DNA of 64,000 nt from Asterochloris sp. CNOR1. Taxonomy: Eukaryota > Chlorophyta > Trebouxiophyceae > Trebouxiales > Trebouxiaceae. The notes under the pieces are model-generated. The model was not told the origin of the DNA. It saw nothing but the letters and a program-made list of their open reading frames with translations, and ran no database searches. A program made the translations under genes and the position numbers. This document shows, piece by piece, positions 1 to 10,103 of this stretch. Within the stretch, counting starts at the first letter, position 1; every line of letters begins with the position of its first letter. The DNA lies in contig OZ017754.1 of the NCBI GenBank assembly GCA_963969365.1, positions 1,612,001 through 1,676,000 of the forward strand, read 5' to 3'.

Positions 1-1004
1 GTCAGCACCTGTGTGCTGGTGCGGCAAATTTCAGAAAGCTCAGCATGTGTAAGGTGAGCACCCCAGCTGAGCTCAGCACATAGGGGGTGCACCAGATGCA
101 GCCAACTTGGTGCCGTGAGGGGGGGTCCATCCTGGGGCAGGCCAACCTACTTCTGCTGCGTGGGCTCACCGGAAGGACAGCGAAGCCAATGTCATGCAGA
201 GGATATCTCATCGGCTGGTGGACTCTGTGTGCCAATTGCGTGGCCATGCCATGCACATACTGGAAGCACGCGCCAAATAGTATGAGCTTCCATCGATCCC
301 GCAGCAGCGGGAGCTGCAGGCAACTGAGTGCATCAGAGAGGACACAGCAGACCAAGTAGGGAGCTAGGCCTGGCAGCAAGCTTGCAGGGGGCAGGGAGGT
401 CTGAGAGGACTCTTCATGATTGCTGTCAGTGTAAGGCTTGAGCCTTGCAACGTGGACGGAAGAGCTTGTGTTGCTCCCCAATGCAAGTCAACAGCAGGCA
501 GCCCACAAGGCAGACACGTCAGCAAGCCACCTCCATGCACCCCAAGCTGCCACTCAGTATGGCCAGTATGGCAATGCTGACCGCAGAGCGTCAAACACCG
601 CAACTTGCCTCGATGGTGAACTCTAATCTTATTCTGCGCCAGATCTCCTGACACCATCCCAGCATTGACCTTCTCAGTGAAGCTGCACCGCTCCTCCTTC
701 TCCAGTAGTGTAGAGTGGCTGCTGTCACAGATTGCATTCAGCCAGGCTGGAGAGCCCTGGCATGGTGGGAAGGCGCCGTCTAAGCTACAGCTGGGTAGAC
801 ACTCTGGCACTTGGCCTGCTAGCTGCGAGCAGTTGCTTCAGGACCGCCAAGGTAGCCAAAGTAGGAACTTGCAGACTGCCGCCTGTGGGCTACGGGGACC
901 ACCTATATTGGCGCTGAAGCAGCAGGGTGTTTACAAGCCAGGCAGATGCCCCCACAACGCCTGTTACGTAAGGGAAACTTCATGGACTTCTGAGAACAGC
1001 GGGT
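1..1004. other. Left flank, no supported gene
   Basis: No exon with a recognisable domain was found on either strand. The longest open frame runs leftward from 481 and codes for about 159 residues, but its composition (rich in Ser, Leu, Cys, Pro) is what non-coding DNA of this base composition gives, and no family motif is visible. A second leftward frame (364-810) is similar. The right part may hold the 3' untranslated region of the transporter that ends at 1005. Confidence 0.5.
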
Positions 1005-3360
1005 TTATGCTGTCTTCGGATTGCTGTTCTTCTTGTTCATCAGCTGCTGTAGTTGTGGAGCATTGTATGTCGCCAAGCCGGCAATCAGGACAGCCACTCC
1101 AATGAAAAAGTTGGTGCTGAGTGGTGGAGCAGGCGGCATGTAAGGCCAGTTAAGAGTGAAAGCTCCTATAGCAAGTGGTGTGATGCTGCTCATCACCAGG
1201 GACTGCACCACATTGCCTGAGGTGCGCAAAAGGTTGAGAGCAGCGATGTTGAATGCCAAGTTTGATGCAATGTACAGCAGGGGCAGAAGAGGTGCACCCT
1301 GGACATCTGGGTTGGCACCAGAAATGGTCTGAACAGCTGCAGGCAGAAAGCACGCACTCAGCACAATTGTGGGAGCCTGTTGCACATGTGATGCAGCAGA
1401 GCGCCATAGCAGGTTGCTGCATTGCAGGGATCCACTTACTCTGTGAGAGGTAGGCGGGCAGCTGGCTGAAGGGAACGCCCCTCAGCTTGGTTATGAGCGG
1501 CAATAGCAGAAAGACAAAAGCAGCCTGGGCTCCAGATCCAAAGCTGTTCACCTGGACAGGGCACAGGCTAGGTGTCAGCAGAGCAGAAGGCCACCGGAGG
1601 CCTGCTTCGTGTGAGCAGCAACCAGCGCAGCGGTGCCACGCCTTGCATGATAGACATACTGCTTACCACAAAAATGTCCAGATCTTTGCCATTGAGGCGC
1701 TCCTTCTGCAGTCAAGGTCAGGGCATTCAAGTCATTGGTGCACGGTAGGACTCCAAGCGAATCACAGACAATTTTTGACACAAAGCCCACCTCTTTGGCA
1801 AAGATGCGCTCCTTAAAGATGGAGGAGAGTGCAGGAAATAGCATGGACACAACGAATAGCACTGCATATGCAGGATTTGCCTGCAGCATGCGGACAGTCT
1901 CGAGCGTTTACATCATGCTACGCTTAACCTGCATATGCTACGCAGGCAGGGTAGTGTAGCAGCAGCAGCAGCCAGACCAGCCACCCGGCATTGAGGGCTG
2001 CATTGAGGACTGCTCTGAGGGATGCTGAGCACAGCCTTGCACGCCGCACTGTAGGCCACCTCACCTCTTGCAGCAAGCCGCTGCCCCCTTGTTGGGGCCA
2101 TGCTGCAAAGCACACCCCTGCCACCACGGTGGCTGCTCCCAGCAGCTGCACCTTGGCAAAGCGTTTGCCAAGGAAAATGGTGCTCAGACTGAGCTGCCAA
2201 AACATGATGGACTGCTGCAGCAGTGGCAGAGCAACGCCTGCAGCAGCCAAAGGTTCAGTCTCAGTTGAAGACGGCAGAAACATTGAGTGAGGAGGTTTGC
2301 AGGTCTGGCGTAAAGAAGCATGCTGATGTCAGTGTGAATGTGGTTGTCTCAGCCCATGAATTGCAAATGCCCTACAAGCTGGGCAGCCCTGTGGCTGCAT
2401 GTTCCATACTGCAGTGCCCGGTGAAAGGACTTTACCAGAGGCTTCCCACTACCTGGTGTCAGAAACAGAGGCGTGGTGCAGGAAGCTCGCAAAGCCAGCA
2501 CGAGCAGTACATGCACAAGGGGTCCTGCAGACTGGAAACAGCTCCGCTTACCTGGCAGCTTTGCAGCGCTGATGAAGCCTGTGACTGAAGAGAGGGCTTC
2601 AATGGCGCCAATGCCCAAAAACTGTTTCTTAGGCACTGCCAACATCTCCTTTGTCACAATGCCCTTCTGTTTGCGAAAATGGAGCAGCGTAAAGTACACT
2701 GCGACATACCTGCAGCTCAGCCAGATCAGTGTCTTTAACTGCATGGTGCACTTCAGCGGCAACGACTTTTGCAGTGCCTCAGCAGGTAGTCCAACTCACC
2801 CAAATGTCTGCATTTGGGCCAAGCCAAACACGAAGTTGCCCATTGGTACAAGCGCCATCTCTGCAGCATGGGAGCCCTGTGAGCTGTCTGATACTCAGAA
2901 AAAGGCTGCCTGTCCTGTCAACAGCATGCTGCACAGCTTACTGTAAAGAATTCTGTTGAGGACCCCAAACACAATCACAACACCTATGGATGCCTGCAGT
3001 CAAGTCAAGCGCTTAGAGAGGACTCTCAGGCTGGCGGCTGTGCTCCAGGAGGAGCGTCCAAAAAGCAGGAGGACTCACAAAGGCTTGGAGCTTGCCAGCC
3101 TTTTTGCTGTCAGCATCTTGATCTGGCTGCTCAGAGGCATGTTGACGGTCACTTGAGGTTGCATGAGGAGTCGTGACTTGATGTCTTGCACGAGGGCCAG
3201 ACACCACTGGCTGACTCATAAGAGAGCGCTTCCGGGCAGCATATGCTGGGAACCACATTGGGGCAAGTGCATGGCCATCTTTGGTGCCAGAGATGCCGCC
3301 ACGATGTCTAGGCCCCACGAGAGACTGAGGGCATCTTGTCAGCCGTCCACAAGCTGACAT
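1005..3360 (-). CDS. CLT: CRT-like (chloroquine-resistance-transporter-like) plastid transporter, multi-exon
   Basis: Multi-spanning carrier of the drug/metabolite transporter superfamily, closest by eye to plant CLT proteins, which move glutathione and gamma-glutamylcysteine across the plastid envelope. Starting from ATG at 3360, the first exon is Arg/Ser-rich and looks like a plastid transit peptide (ends near 3081). Later exons, leftward: GVVIVFGVLNRILY (about 2945-3000, first membrane span); MALVPMGNFVFGLAQMQTFG (about 2800-2860); about 2552-2720 (IGAIEALSSVTGFISAAK); about 2066-2270 (PLLQQSIMFWQLSLSTIFLG); about 1795-1886 (NPAYAVLFVVSMLFPALSSI, FKERIFAKE); about 1450-1690 (KDLDIFVVNSFGSGAQAAFV); and a final exon ending at 1005 with GAPLLPLLYIASNLAFNIA. 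The order and motifs match the family over its whole length. The substrate is inferred from family knowledge. It is divergent from the hydrolase at about 3590. Confidence 0.9.
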
Positions 3361-3589
3361 GCTCAGACAGACGCTGACGGTAGCAGCTCCACAGTCAACC
3401 TGGGGACTTGCTTTCTGTGCAAGTCAAGGGGCTGTCTGTATTGGCATATCCTGAGCACTCGAGCAATGTTAAGTTTATGTCACCAAGGATTGAATCGTCG
3501 GAATAAGGTGATTGTTTGGCTGCACTCCTGTGCCATCTTGCCACTGCAGCACGATCACATCAACATCTCCGTGAGTCTGGCAGGTCTTG
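3361..3589. promoter_or_regulatory. Divergent intergenic region between CRT-like transporter and hydrolase
   Basis: The transporter start codon at 3360 reads left and the first hydrolase exon I can recognise reads right from about 3590, so this stretch should contain both promoters and probably the first exon of the hydrolase, which I could not identify. No TATA-like element stood out. A short CAG run lies at about 3620, inside the hydrolase exon. Confidence 0.35.
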
Positions 3590-5867
3590 TACACTACTGC
3601 CAGGGGCATCTGCTGCTCAGCAGCAGCAGCAGCAGATGGCCAGCAGTCAAAGCTGGCATACGAAGTGATCAATGTTGCAGCAGAAGCAGGCAGCAAGGGT
3701 AGTGAGCCAGCAACAACTATCTTTTTGCACGGCCTCCTGGTGCGGATAACGCATCACTTCTGCTAAAGATCCATGTTCTGGGCTATCATGCTGGTCTGCT
3801 TGCATGATTCTTGGCTGCAGATCAGCAGCTACTGGTTCTGTGCCTGCAGGGCATAGGCAGAAACTGGCGAACAGTGGCACGGAAGTTGGCCAAGGATGCA
3901 GCTGCTGAGACAGGCAGGTGTGGGAAGGGCCTGCTAACTTGAGTTTCCCCTTCTCTTGAAGTCCTGCTAATGGCTTGAGCCTATGAGCAGGGCCCGTCAC
4001 GAGGGCATTTCCTGCCTGCTGATGGCTTCAAAGCTGGGCAGGGCAAAGGGAAGCACTTGCTAGCACATGGCTGCAGGCAATGGCCCTGGTGACATATGAC
4101 TTTCTCTGCTGTTGTCATCAATGCAAGTGTGTGCAGAGAACCCACTCAACTTAGTGTCTGCAGCTGTCAAACCAGGGGGCCCCAGCCTGCTGGTGGATGG
4201 CAGCCACCACACACCACTTGCTGCCTGAAGGGACTGGCGCATGCTGCTGGTGGACCAGCGCAACCATGGCAGCAGCACAAAGCTGCCAGGCCTGGAGCCA
4301 CCTCACAGTCTGCAGGCTGCTGCTCAGGACCTGACCCACTTCATTCAGGTACACCCCCCTTACGATTGCTGGTAATGGCAGGCCAGGACCTAATCAGCTG
4401 ATCCTGGACCCCATTGTCTGGCAGCGCAGCCGAGGCGTGCACTCTCAGTGCACATCACATGGAGCAACTGCCTACAGCTCTGCTGATGTTGTTCTGGGGC
4501 ATAGATGCTCCAACCCGCCAGCCGATGTGGAAAGAGGTGTTGTGCAGGGAACACTGGGCGGCAGGGTGCCAGAGGCCATCATTGGACACTCCCTGGGAGG
4601 CAAGACCACTCTAGAGCTGCTTCAACAGATAAACTCTGGCACAGCTGCCATTGGGCCGCCAGACCAGGTGATTGCATGCTATTCTCCGTGCTAGAGAAAT
4701 GACCCTCAAATGCAACTGCTGCCCACTTCAGAAACATGTTTGCCCTGCACGGCATCCTGGCGCTCACTGCAAGCTACAGCATCACCCCAGGGCACGGCTT
4801 GAGGGGATGATACTGTGCAGGCCTGGGTCCTGGACTCCAACATTGGCAGGGCCAGGACAGATGCAGGCTCAGATGTCAGCAAAGTGCTCGAGGAGGTAGA
4901 GGGCATTCCGCTACCAGTTCCCACACGAGACTGGCTCTACAAGTGAGCTGCCCGCCTGCAGCAGGCTTGCTCGTCGCACTTGCTCTGCGCTGCTGGCCTC
5001 AACTACCTCTGCACGGGGACCTGCCTGCAAACAGTGTGTCTGGCGCATGTGTCTGGTCACGACGTGTGTCAAGGCAAGTTCTCTCCTCACAGCAAGTCTG
5101 CTATGTCTTAGGCGAGCTCAGGTGTACACCCACAGTGCCTCCTCTTGCTGCGCCTGTGTAGATATCTAGAGAGCGAGCCTTCATAGCAGCGCTCAGCCTG
5201 CAGGAACGTCTTGGGACTGGCCCCCCAGAGGTTGACTTCCCTGTATACGCAGGTACCTGGGTCAGCGAGGATACAGCGAAGCGCTCAGCCTGTGGCTGGG
5301 CTCCAATCTGGTGCCTGATGGCCAGGGGAAACTCACCTGGAGCTTTAATGTGCATGGAGCCAAGGACATGTTTGAGTCCTATAATTCCCTGGACTACTGG
5401 GGCCTGCTGCGAGACCCACCAGCAAGCTGCACTCTCAACGTGGTGCGTGCTGAGCGCTCAGACAGGTAAGTCCAGCCAAAGCAGACCTGCTCGGGGCAGC
5501 ATTGTCTTTAGTAGCCTCAATAACAAATCAAAGCTGCCTTCATGGTGGACTTGTGTAACAATCTAGCTAACCGCTGCAAGCGTCTACAAGCCCAACCGAA
5601 ATCTGCAGGTGGCCCCAGAAAGAAATCAACAAATTGGAGGAGTGTGTACAGGCAGCACCGTCTGGGCTCAAAGTGCATGTCCTGCCGGATGCTGGCCATT
5701 GGGTACATGTAAGTCTGTGACAGGCAGACTGCATTGACTTGATCACCGAGCTTTTTTTGCAGTGCTTGCCCTGCTTGAATGTTCTCCTCCTGCACTTGCA
5801 GACAGATAACCCCAGTGGCCTGCACGACTTAATACTTCCTTCTCTGGTGGCAGCCGCTGAAGCTTGA
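3590..5867 (+). CDS. Alpha/beta hydrolase, ABHD11-like, multi-exon
   Basis: Serine hydrolase of the alpha/beta fold. The first recognisable exon (to about 3732) reads KLAYEVINVAAEAGSKG then TTIFLHGLL, the family's first strand and oxyanion-hole HG. Next exons: GIGRNWRTVARKLAKDAAAE (about 3850-3917); MLLVDQRNHGSST to THFIQ (about 4240-4349); AIIGHSLGGKTTLELLQQIN (ending about 4667; GHSLGG is the nucleophile elbow with the catalytic Ser); WVLDSNIGRARTDAGSDVSK (about 4824-4940); RYLGQRGYSEALSLWLGSNL onward (about 5251-5466); VHVLPDAGHWVH (about 5609-5709; His is the likely catalytic base); and NPSGLHDLILPSLVAAAEA, stop at 5865-5867. LAYEV, FLHGLL and DQRNHG are typical of ABHD11-type proteins, mitochondrial in animals. 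The start codon is not identified: there is no in-frame ATG in the first recognised exon. The product's location is unknown. Confidence 0.85.
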
Positions 5868-6113
5868 GATTGTGAGCAATGCTACCCTGCTTTCGCTTGG
5901 CTGCCAAACAGACGAGCGCCATCTTCACTTCTTGTCTTACAGACAACAACTCAATGGGTGCCAGCAGAACTGAATTCTCTGAAGAATTTGATCTCAAATT
6001 CAGTGGGCCTACCTAAACATGCAGCAGAACCAGCCCTGAGCAAGCGCAAGGGGCGGTCCGCGATGAGACCAATGTCAAACCTGAATCAGACAGTTCCCCT
6101 CCTGTGAGCTGCT
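5868..6113. other. Convergent intergenic region, hydrolase and ATPC 3' ends
   Basis: A 246-bp gap between two stop codons facing each other. It should hold both 3' untranslated regions and poly(A) sites. No canonical AATAAA or algal TGTAA was looked for exhaustively; nothing else is visible. Confidence 0.4.
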
Positions 6114-9100
6114 CTATGCACTGGCACCAGACACAATTTCAATGATCTGATTGGTGATGGCTGCTTGCCGCTGCCTGTTGTACTTGACGTTCAGCTTCCT
6201 CTTCAGGTCCTTGGCATTGTCAGAGGCTGCGTTCATGGCATTCATGCGGGCAGCCAGCTCGCAGGCCAGCGCCTCCTGCAGCGCCCTCAGCAGCGTGCTG
6301 TTCAGGTACAGGGGCAGCAGGGCGTCAATGATCTGGTTGGGCTCCTGCTCGAAGATGAGGCCGGAGTCAAAGTCCATGGTGTCGGTCCTAACCTGTAGCA
6401 GGGGCGGGTGGAGGTTTTCAGCAAGGGGATGAGGGTGACTGAGTCTAGGCGGCCACGGTGGGGGCCTCCTGACTGGTGGAGCAGTGTCACTCACAGCCAA
6501 AACACTGGCTTGTGACACCTCCTGCCTCAATGCCTGTAGGCCCGCCGCCGGGCCAGGCCCCACCAAGATGTGCCTGTGGGGCTGCTAACAGATCTGGCCC
6601 CACCAGAGACCCAAAGGTTTCTCTCCAAGTTGCTGCTCACCTTCTCACGCTCCACTGACAGGCTGCCGCCCTTGGTGGTCAATTTGAAGATCTCATCATC
6701 AGCTGCGTCCACACAGGTGCCGTCAATGTCGCAAATCTCACCCTGCAGCACCAAAGAGACAAAACAGTGGCAGACGTACAGCAACAGGGCTCTGAAAGAA
6801 GGGTCAACAATGACAAATCAAAGCATCAACGAGCAAGCATTGATTGCAAAGCGGGCAGTGCTGCCTGGACCTGGCGTTTGGTCATGGAGCTGTGCCCACG
6901 CATGCCTTCAGCCAACACTGGCAACAGCCTTCCAAGAGTGCAGCAGCAATACAGGTGCGCTGAGCCTCAATGCTTGCCAACAGGTAGCTGTGTCCACCAA
7001 GCGGTATGAGGACCGCCGCAGCATCTGAATGGCAAAATTGGTGCTACTGCCTGTCTCCTGCACTTGGTGCAAGAGTGGCGGTGCCAAAAGACATGGCCCA
7101 CCTTGGTTGATAGTTGCAGCAGCGACTGGATGATGGCTGCAGACCTGCTACACCTTTGAGGCAAGCTGTTGCTGCTGCCCACACAACTAAAGCTGTTCAT
7201 TAGTTGTTCTCTTTTTGGCTGCAACACCTGCGACAGGTCGCCTACCTGGGGTGTGAGAGGCAGCAGGGTCTGGATAATGGGGTCGGAGCTGATGAGGGAC
7301 ACAAACTTGGTGTAGACCAGCTCCACCTTGTCCACCTCCTCGCCAACAAATTCACTATACAGAGCGTCAGCGATGGCACCAGCCTCCTTGGTGGTGGGGG
7401 CCTGGCCCAGGTCAAACTGCCCTGCAGCAGGCAGATGGCAGTGGATGAGACACCTGTACAACTCGGTGTAGACCACCTCCACCTTGTCCACCTTTATGCC
7501 ATCACATTCACCAGACAAAGCGTCAGCGATGGGCCCAGCCTCCTGGGGCTAGGAGTTTGGACCAGGTCGGGCAGGCCTGCAGCAAGCAGACAGCCTGAAG
7601 AGGGCACCAGGGGCCCACGGCAGGCTGTTGGCATGGCGCCAGCCTCCTTAGTGGGAAGAGCTGGTCCAGGCAGTTTCCATGGAGGGATTGGAGTGGTAAC
7701 TTTTGAAGCAGTGCAGTGTCTCATAGGTTGAGAGCCTAGTCAAGTTGCTCTGTTTACCTGCTGTTTATCTGCTGTCAGGCTGCAGCAGGTAAGCCTCTAG
7801 CACCAATGCACATGTGCTATGCTGAGCGTGCAGGAAAGTGCTCTGCTGTGTGCTACAGGTGTTTCCCAGCATTTCGTGGAGTGTGCATGCATGCTAGCCT
7901 CCATGCACTTCCTGCTGTCAGGTTGCAATGGGTCAGCTGCCAGCAGCAGTGCGCATGTGCTGCACGAAGCAGGCAGGATAGGGCAAAGCTGCTGTGTGCT
8001 GCAGGTGTATCGCGGCACTTCATAGAGTTCGCATGCATGCCACAATTCCTGAGCACCAGCGCTGCCTATGCTGAGGAAACATTGCCCCCGACAGTGGGCA
8101 GCCTGCCACTGCGGCTTTCCCCCATCGGCTCTGCAGCCCTCTCTGCGGCCAGGGAGTCTTCAGCGGCCCTAGGCAGGCTTCCTACCCCCAGTTGCCCCAC
8201 AGCTGTTCCCTGCAGGGACTGGAGCACACCTGCAATGTTGAAGATTTCGCTGCGCCTCTTGAAGTAGGTGGCGCCCTTCTTCCCGATCAGCATGATCTTG
8301 ACATTGAGGCCCATCTTCATCAGTTCACGGGCACGCAGCTCCGTCTGCACCAGTCAACGCACAGTCGTCAGTGGCACAGTGGCAGCAGTCTCTGCCAGCT
8401 GGCTGCACTCCTCTGACCGTGGGCACAGGGGCATGTGACATATGCTGAATCCTGGCAGGCATCTACCTGCTGGTGAAGTAGCACAAGCTGCTGCCTCCAG
8501 CTGACATCTCTATCAACTGCTGAGGCATGCAGGCAAGTCACCAGACTGGCAATGGCAGGACCCTGCATGTGGTGGTGCATCGCCCTGTCGGTGACTGGGT
8601 CATCACCTGCCTGCCCTACTGCGTTCAAACAGTGGGGGGCTGAGATCTGTGCTGCTTGCCGCAGACAACCTCACCTTCTTGATGACATTGTTGTTGTAGC
8701 CACCACAGAGGCCGCGATCGCCAGTCACGCAGGCCAGCAGGATGGATTTGACCGGGCGCACAGTGACCAGGGGGGAGTCCACATCCTCCACGCGCAGCCG
8801 CTGGTTTACGCCAAACAGAACCTGCAGCGCAGGAGGTGTTGGCATGCACGACTGTCAGAGTTCACGGCCGCGATGCACCCTCTATTTTGCAGCCACAGTG
8901 CAGCCGCTGACTCATGCCAAACCGCACCTGCAGTGGAATAGGTGGAATCAGCATGATGATGTCTGGTGCCCCTGGCAGGAATGTATCCTTCATCAAGCAG
9001 CCACAAGACAGCCGCTGGTTGACGCCAGACAGCGCCTTCAGCAGCGCCGATGTGAGCACGAACAGCCACTGTGCGCAGCCAGCGTATCTGCCACGCAGAT

Positions 9101-9978
9101 TGCACATGCAGCCTGACATGCCTCTCGAGACAAGGGCTGCAGCCTCTGCAAGCTACAGGGGGACACATGCGCCCTGTGCAGAAGCAAGCTCCTGCTAGCT
9201 CCTGCTCAGCGCCTACACTCCCTTCCTCACGCAGTGCTCTGCAGGCAGTTGCAGCCCTCTGTCCCAGGCTGGTGGCTGTTTCAGTCTGATCATCTCTGCT
9301 GACCTTGACCAGGTTCTCTGAGAACGGCCGCCCATTGATGACAGCATCCTGAGCCCTCCGAACTTTGGCGGCAGCCACCAGCTTCATGGCGTCTGTAATT
9401 TTCTGGGTGTTCTTGACTGAGTTGATCCGATCACGCACAGCCTTGAGGCTGTTGGACACCTGCAGCATTGCACACAAGTTTGAGGTGTGCACTTCAGCAG
9501 GGTGCTGCGGCGACGCAATCTCGTAAAGCTTTTGAGGCTTTGGAGACCTGGAGTGCAATGCAAGGCCATGCACAACCACGAGGCCTACAGTACATTGCTG
9601 AGAGGGTGCAGAAGGGTGCATCCCCTCAAGCTCGGTGCCAGGGGCTTTCCCTTCATGTTGGCCAGTGGCCTGCGTGCTCTGACAGCGCCAGTGCTGCATG
9701 TGTGCGCCTTACGCAGCAGCGCCCCATGTCGCCATGCTAGACATGCGACACATTGCTGCTGAAAGGCACGTTTGCTGAGTGGCCAGAGAGAGGCTGCTGC
9801 CTCTCCAACCATCAGAGGCAAGATCTAGCCCTCGAATCACCTGCAGGGTCCCCCTCTCGCAAGTCTGCCCTCTCCGAGCTATGAATAGACTCGCGTCTCC
9901 AGCGAAGCTGGTCTTTCGCTGGAAGCTTATCTTACCTCCGAGCGGGCTAGAGGTATTGCCAAGCAGTGCGGTCTGCAT
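6114..9978 (-). CDS. ATPC: Chloroplast F1F0-ATP synthase gamma subunit, nuclear-encoded
   Basis: Central rotating shaft of chloroplast ATP synthase. Seven exons read leftward from ATG 9978. They are: a transit peptide with Ser/Thr/Arg and few acidic residues (to about 9840, ending ERGTLQ); [20 protein letters not shown] to SENLVK (about 9302-9462); [18 protein letters not shown], then [17 protein letters not shown] (about 8677-8831); [20 protein letters not shown] (about 8222-8349); [20 protein letters not shown] to TLLPLTPQ (about 7240-7411); [20 protein letters not shown] (about 6638-6744); and the C-terminal exon from about 6393 ([37 protein letters not shown]) to the stop. The pair of cysteines in CDIDGTC is the thioredoxin-controlled redox switch specific to chloroplast gamma, so light regulation is retained. 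Collinear with plant and Chlamydomonas AtpC. Two of its introns contain degenerate copies of exons (listed separately). It faces the DUF185 gene head to head. Confidence 0.97.
7311..7673 (-). repeat. ATPC: Exon-copy array upstream of ATPC exon 5
   Basis: The exon 5 segment at 7311-7411 (leftward [20 protein letters not shown] to [10 protein letters not shown]) is repeated, degenerate, at 7469-7568 (offset about 158 bp, roughly 80 percent alike by eye, still readable as [10 protein letters not shown]). A shorter copy at 7638-7673 reads LPTKEAGAM. All lie in the intron upstream of the true exon in transcript order. The first copy has lost the exon frame. Confidence 0.8.
7767..8055. repeat. Two-unit tandem repeat, about 144-bp period, in an ATPC intron
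   Basis: Units begin with CTGCTGTCAGG at about 7767 and 7911. Each runs through a block with GCTGTGTGCTRCAGGTGT and ends in a GCATGCATGC block (about 7885 and 8030). They are diverged by point changes and small gaps. No coding frame of the gene is seen in the unit. Confidence 0.75.
8790..9040 (-). repeat. ATPC: Exon-copy array upstream of ATPC exon 3
   Basis: True exon 3 begins leftward at 8831 after a CTGCAG acceptor with [10 protein letters not shown]. Degenerate copies of acceptor plus exon start lie in the upstream intron at about 8892-8933 (reads [16 protein letters not shown] acceptor kept) and about 9003-9040 (reads [10 protein letters not shown], acceptor reduced to CTGAAG). Spacing is about 102 and 108 bp. 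Confidence 0.85.
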
Positions 9979-10103
9979 GGCGACTGAGTGCTAGTGCTGT
10001 GACTCAGTCAGAGAAAACAAGCGGCTGGGGAAACAAAATCTGGGATGTGACCTAAGATGGTACAGCAAGCCCAGCAGGCACACCAGATGCCATCTGTGCC
10101 TGC
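9979..10103. promoter_or_regulatory. Short head-to-head promoter region, ATPC and DUF185 gene
   Basis: ATG 9978 reads left. The proposed ATG 10104 (or the first secure exon at 10237) reads right. Only about 125-258 bp therefore separate the two reading frames, which suggests a shared bidirectional promoter. No specific factor site is claimed. Confidence 0.35.

Noticed and set aside
2-481. 159-codon leftward frame at the window edge
   Set aside because: No motif; the composition is that of the non-coding background; no splice-bounded exon pattern.
3611-3640. CAG run as a microsatellite
   Set aside because: Short and inside a coding exon (poly-Ala in the hydrolase); not notable beyond the general CAG/CTG richness of this DNA.
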